From positions 20,353,318 to 20,417,317 of the forward strand of contig CM074188.1 of the NCBI GenBank assembly GCA_037179385.1: a stretch of 64,000 nucleotides of DNA, written 5' to 3'. Position 1 is the first letter of the stretch; each line of letters begins with the position of its first letter. The position numbers and the translations under genes are program-made. The notes below the pieces were generated by a model. It saw only the letters and a list, made by a program, of their open reading frames with translations. It made no database searches and was not told where the DNA came from. Source of the DNA: Holothuria scabra. Its lineage: Eukaryota > Echinodermata > Holothuroidea > Aspidochirotida > Holothuriidae. Positions 61,064-64,000 of this stretch are shown in pieces.

Positions 61064-61253
61064 AATAGTGAGCTTTAGATTGCACTACGCGGACGCCAAC
61101 CACAACGCAATGACGTCACCTTCTGCGTTGCCTCAGCCGTTTCACAACTTGATGTAGCGTTATTATGCGTTGAGTTCGGAAACGGCATATACGCAAATGA
61201 CGTCAAGTCGTTGCAGATGAATTCCGCGTCGTGAAACCTAAAGCTCACCAGTG
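61064..61253. mobile_element. 190-bp MITE with GTGAGCTTTAG ends
   Basis: The left end ...AGTGAGCTTTAGATTGCAC and right end GTGAAACCTAAAGCTCACCA are imperfect inverted repeats of about 30 bp, also sharing ACGCGGA/TTCCGCGT. The interior has TGACGTCA-like words in both orientations. Non-coding. Confidence 0.65.
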
Positions 61254-61774
61254 TAAGGGAGTGGATGGGGAGTACGTTGCTTCATAGGTAGGAGAAGTGA
61301 AGTTTTGTCAGACTGAAGTTTCAAAAGAAGGACATAAGATTTGATTGTTCGTTGCTCTGGGTCAAGGCGTTGAAATATTTTAAAGCATATCTAACACGCA
61401 GGACTCCCAATAGGAGGGTACGTCTGTTGCTCTGTCAATTTTTTTCAAGCTTTCCCACAGTTAACTAAATTTTCCCCTCCTGTTTACAGACGCGGGTGGA
61501 CATACCAGAGTCCCCACTGCGCACGCTACAGACGTTGAGTGAGCGAAAAAGTCAAGGAATCAAACATGTAAAATATGCGTCAAGTCTTTAGCATCTTAAA
61601 GTTAGCTAAAGAGATGAGGTTTTGCGGATCAGCTCCTAAGGAATTTGTTCATGTCGGACCGGCCACTCTCTTTTCCAGTAATGGTGTGGATCATCTGGCT
61701 TGTCTTCATTACTTCATGGATATGCTTCGCACCAAGCACTACGGCAGTGGGTTCCATGTCAATGGCAGCTAAAA
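61254..61774. other. No gene supported
   Basis: A 65-codon frame at 61575-61772 contains HVGPATLFSSNGVDHLACLH but has no splice or homology support. Confidence 0.35.
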
Positions 61775-62030
61775 GTATACCTCAAGTCAAAAAATTCAAA
61801 AATGTATATTAAAGAGCATGAAAAGGGAATTCTAACATTCTAAATCGCATCTTCATAGGATGTTCCTTAGCTTAGATATAAAATGTTGAAGTTTATTTAT
61901 TAAAAAAAATTGGTCCATTGCGTAATGATTTGACTTTCTTGTGGGTATACAACTCACAATCCTGCTATGTTTCCCTTTCGAATTAAAAATGTTTAAATGA
62001 CCTTGAAAACTTCCTTTTTGCTTTTATAGA
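61775..62030. repeat. Dispersed repeat, copy 2 of 2
   Basis: Collinear with 22098-22368 (see there), same orientation. Confidence 0.65.
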
Positions 62031-62094
62031 CCCTAACTCAAAACCCATACACTGGCCATAAACGGAAATTTATATCTGGCTCATATCTGGTCCA

Positions 62095-62304
62095 GATATG
62101 GAATTGGTATCTGGCTTTCACAAAAATTGGGCAGATAGAACTTGATATAACATAAAGGAATATATGGCCCATATAAAATTTGCTATGGCTCAAATTTTAT
62201 ATGGGACAGGTATGGTTCATATATGGTAAATCCATATAGGGGCCATATATGGAATTTGTATCCGGATTTAACAAATATTGGACAGAACTTGATATAACAT
62301 AAAG
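62095..62304. repeat. Tandem duplication with CCATATA-type dyads
   Basis: Two units (about 62095-62158 and 62245-62304) share TATGGAATT, TATC, AAATATTGG-like words and the exact AACTTGATATAACATAAAG. Between them are short dyads such as TATGGCCCATATAAA and ATTTTATATGGGAC. Confidence 0.6.
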
Positions 62305-62450
62305 CAGTGATTTTCAACCTGGGGTCCTGGGACCCCTGGGAGGTCTGTGAAGCTTCTTTGGGGTCTGCGAACGACAAAGGTGTCCTCGGATCCGTAGAAG
62401 AAATAGTGGTCCGCAGAAAAATTAGGGGTCAGTGAAAACTAAAGTGCTTT
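62305..62450. mobile_element. hAT (Charlie-like) left end
   Basis: CAGTGATTTTCAACCTGGGG followed by GACCCCTGGGAGGTC closely resembles the well-known CAGTGGTTCTCAACCTGGGG terminus of Charlie-type hAT elements. It begins exactly at the end of the preceding duplication. No right end was found. Confidence 0.6.
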
Positions 62451-63222
62451 GACAAATTTAGAACGAAAAATCGTAGGCTCATAAAATTACAAACCAGATA
62501 CCAATTCGTACTCCTTAACCATTTAAGCATTCTCTTGGCTTGAATAATTTTTGCTAGTAACAGCAGCAGGTAAAGTCCCATTTGATTCCCCGATAGCGAT
62601 TTGTTACAATGGAGCAGACGTTAAACAATTTGTGCTACTAAGGAACAATCACATTTGATTTTGAACTTCGTAGTTGCAAAGCAAGTGGGTCAATGGGGTT
62701 CTTATACATACACTAGTTGTGTCATATTACATGCGATGCAGTCCAGATTTATATATCCGCTTATAATATTCAGGTCAGTGTTTATCCGCTACGTTATTTT
62801 TCTGATCTGCACGCTTCATGGCCTTTGGAAAAAGTAAGTCATTATGTACAACTGAATATTCACACATACAAGTTCTAAGTAATGCCATGCAAGCACCAAA
62901 CACAAACAATCTCCTTTCAATGAAAATACGTTCCATAATGGGAAACAATGTACGCAGTTTGAGTGCGTTTGAAGCATACTCAAATGATATTGAAATATTC
63001 ACAAGCTTGATAGCGTAACTGATTACTAAAGAATTACACTAAATACTTTGTTTGTAACTCAGGTTTTCAATTTGCCTTTACTCTCAAAACAATATCCCAT
63101 GAGGTTGGATCTTGATGAAAGGTGTATTTCGATCGAATCTCTTTTCTTGTTGTTGCTTTTTGCTTCTTTTACATTCTTTGTCAGTCCAGGACACAAATGA
63201 CCATATTTTCGCACCGAATAAT
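62451..63222. other. No gene supported
   Basis: Contains a short ATG (62818) reading MAFGK before a GTAAGT donor, without linked exons. Otherwise unremarkable. Confidence 0.35.
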
Positions 63223-63230
63223 AACTAAAT

Positions 63231-63938
63231 CACTGGCGTAGCTACGGGGGGGGGGGGGGGGGGGGGGGTAATTGCCCCCCAGATCTGAAAACGAAAAATA
63301 AAATGGATCATTTGATTTCAGACAACTACAGTGTAGTTTCCACAACTCTTCTTTCATGAAATTCCTCATTCCTTCCAACAAAAGCGCAATATCTTTGTTT
63401 GTTGTTTCGAAAGAGCAAAATTTTCTGCGGGCTTTGCGCACCAAAAGTTGCAATTCCTATTGCAGTAGTGCTACCTCATTCCTTCAGTTTGGTTAACTTT
63501 TCCGAGCTACGGAAATGGAAAAATTGGAAATTTGCCATATGTTACACCAGATCATCAAGTGACACAGGCAACTAGAGTGTTTTTTCAGAAATTGTCTTTG
63601 ATAAAATTCCAATTTTTTTCCAAATATGAGCTCTTGATTTTTAAGCTGTAATTGGAGAGCTTCAATTCTTTGGCCTTAGATAACCTCATATGTAGCAACC
63701 ATCGTGTGTTTGGTCGCAGTACAATCTCAAACCTTTTAGTAGGTACTGCAGATTCTTCAGTAATCCCCCAACGTTTCAAATTTCATTACAGGTAGCCCAG
63801 ATTCCAAATATTCCCAGAATTGAAGTTCCATATTTTCAAGTATTTGTTTATTTTGTGTAAAAAGTGGTTGGGCGCCGCAAATCGAGATTCGGGAAAATTG
63901 GTTGCTTGTCTCCTGGAAAATGTCTAGCTCCGCCACTG
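63231..63938. mobile_element. Probable 0.7-kb hAT-like element with G23 tract
   Basis: The left end CACTGGCGTAGCTACGGGG begins at 63231 and the right end CTAGCTCCGCCACTG finishes at 63938. Flanking octamers AACTAAAT (63223-63230) and AATTTAAT (63939-63946) agree at 6 of 8. A run of over 20 G lies just inside the left end, as in other hAT-like copies here. Inside, about 63749-63769 matches about 37783. Confidence 0.5.
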
Positions 63939-64000
63939 AATTTAATGATACCAAAAATTTGTACCTGTAATTATGACGCATACTTTGATGAGGAGATTAA

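Noticed and set aside
62818..62833. ATG reading MAFGK before a GTAAGT donor
   Set aside because: Five codons only, no promoter motif and no linked exon.

Overview
This is eukaryotic, intron-bearing, AT-rich DNA, most likely from the nuclear genome of a marine invertebrate. The frequent TAGGCCTA-type words, the many short hAT and TTAA-flanked elements, the foldback transposons and the two GIY-YIG Penelope-like retroelement fragments would fit an echinoderm or another non-vertebrate deuterostome. That placement is inference. No ribosomal RNA, tRNA, operon or CRISPR array was found, and most open frames here are chance or repeat-derived.

Region 1-8.3 kb is a pile of DNA transposons whose insertion order can be read from target-site duplications (TSDs). 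A 146-bp MITE carrying TTAGGG-like words has a 1.27-kb hAT inserted at its end. A larger hAT (3369-8290) contains a piggyBac-like MITE, which contains another hAT (5016-7643). Region 8.3-18 kb is mostly unique, with a possible TATA promoter and first exon near 9.4 kb, an 844-bp palindrome built of 21-bp units (12067-12910), a second piggyBac-like MITE and a MITE with ACACTCT ends.

Region 18-31 kb holds the best gene candidate: a small minus-strand spliced gene of unknown function (exons at 29767-29962, 23868-23967 and 23177-23258) whose phases join into an open frame of about 125 codons. Its introns and flanks contain an AACGTT-rich element end on each side, a GCTAGC-ended element and a tandem duplication. 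Region 32-33.2 kb is a truncated Penelope-like element set between (TA)n microsatellites. A possible two-exon plus-strand coding segment lies at 34.9-35.3 kb, and a promoter-like stretch with a YY1-like start-codon context lies at 43.2-43.5 kb.

Region 44.9-53.2 kb is the most structured. A second Penelope-like element is split by two different large inverted-repeat transposons, each with an exact 6-bp TSD: a 4.39-kb foldback with roughly 60-bp tandem units in its arms, and a 3.16-kb element with arms of about 1.3-1.5 kb. Region 53-64 kb is mostly unremarkable, with further MITEs, dispersed repeats and hAT ends. Nothing here forms a pathway; the window is best read as gene-poor chromosome shaped by nested transposition, with one to four fragmentary genes.
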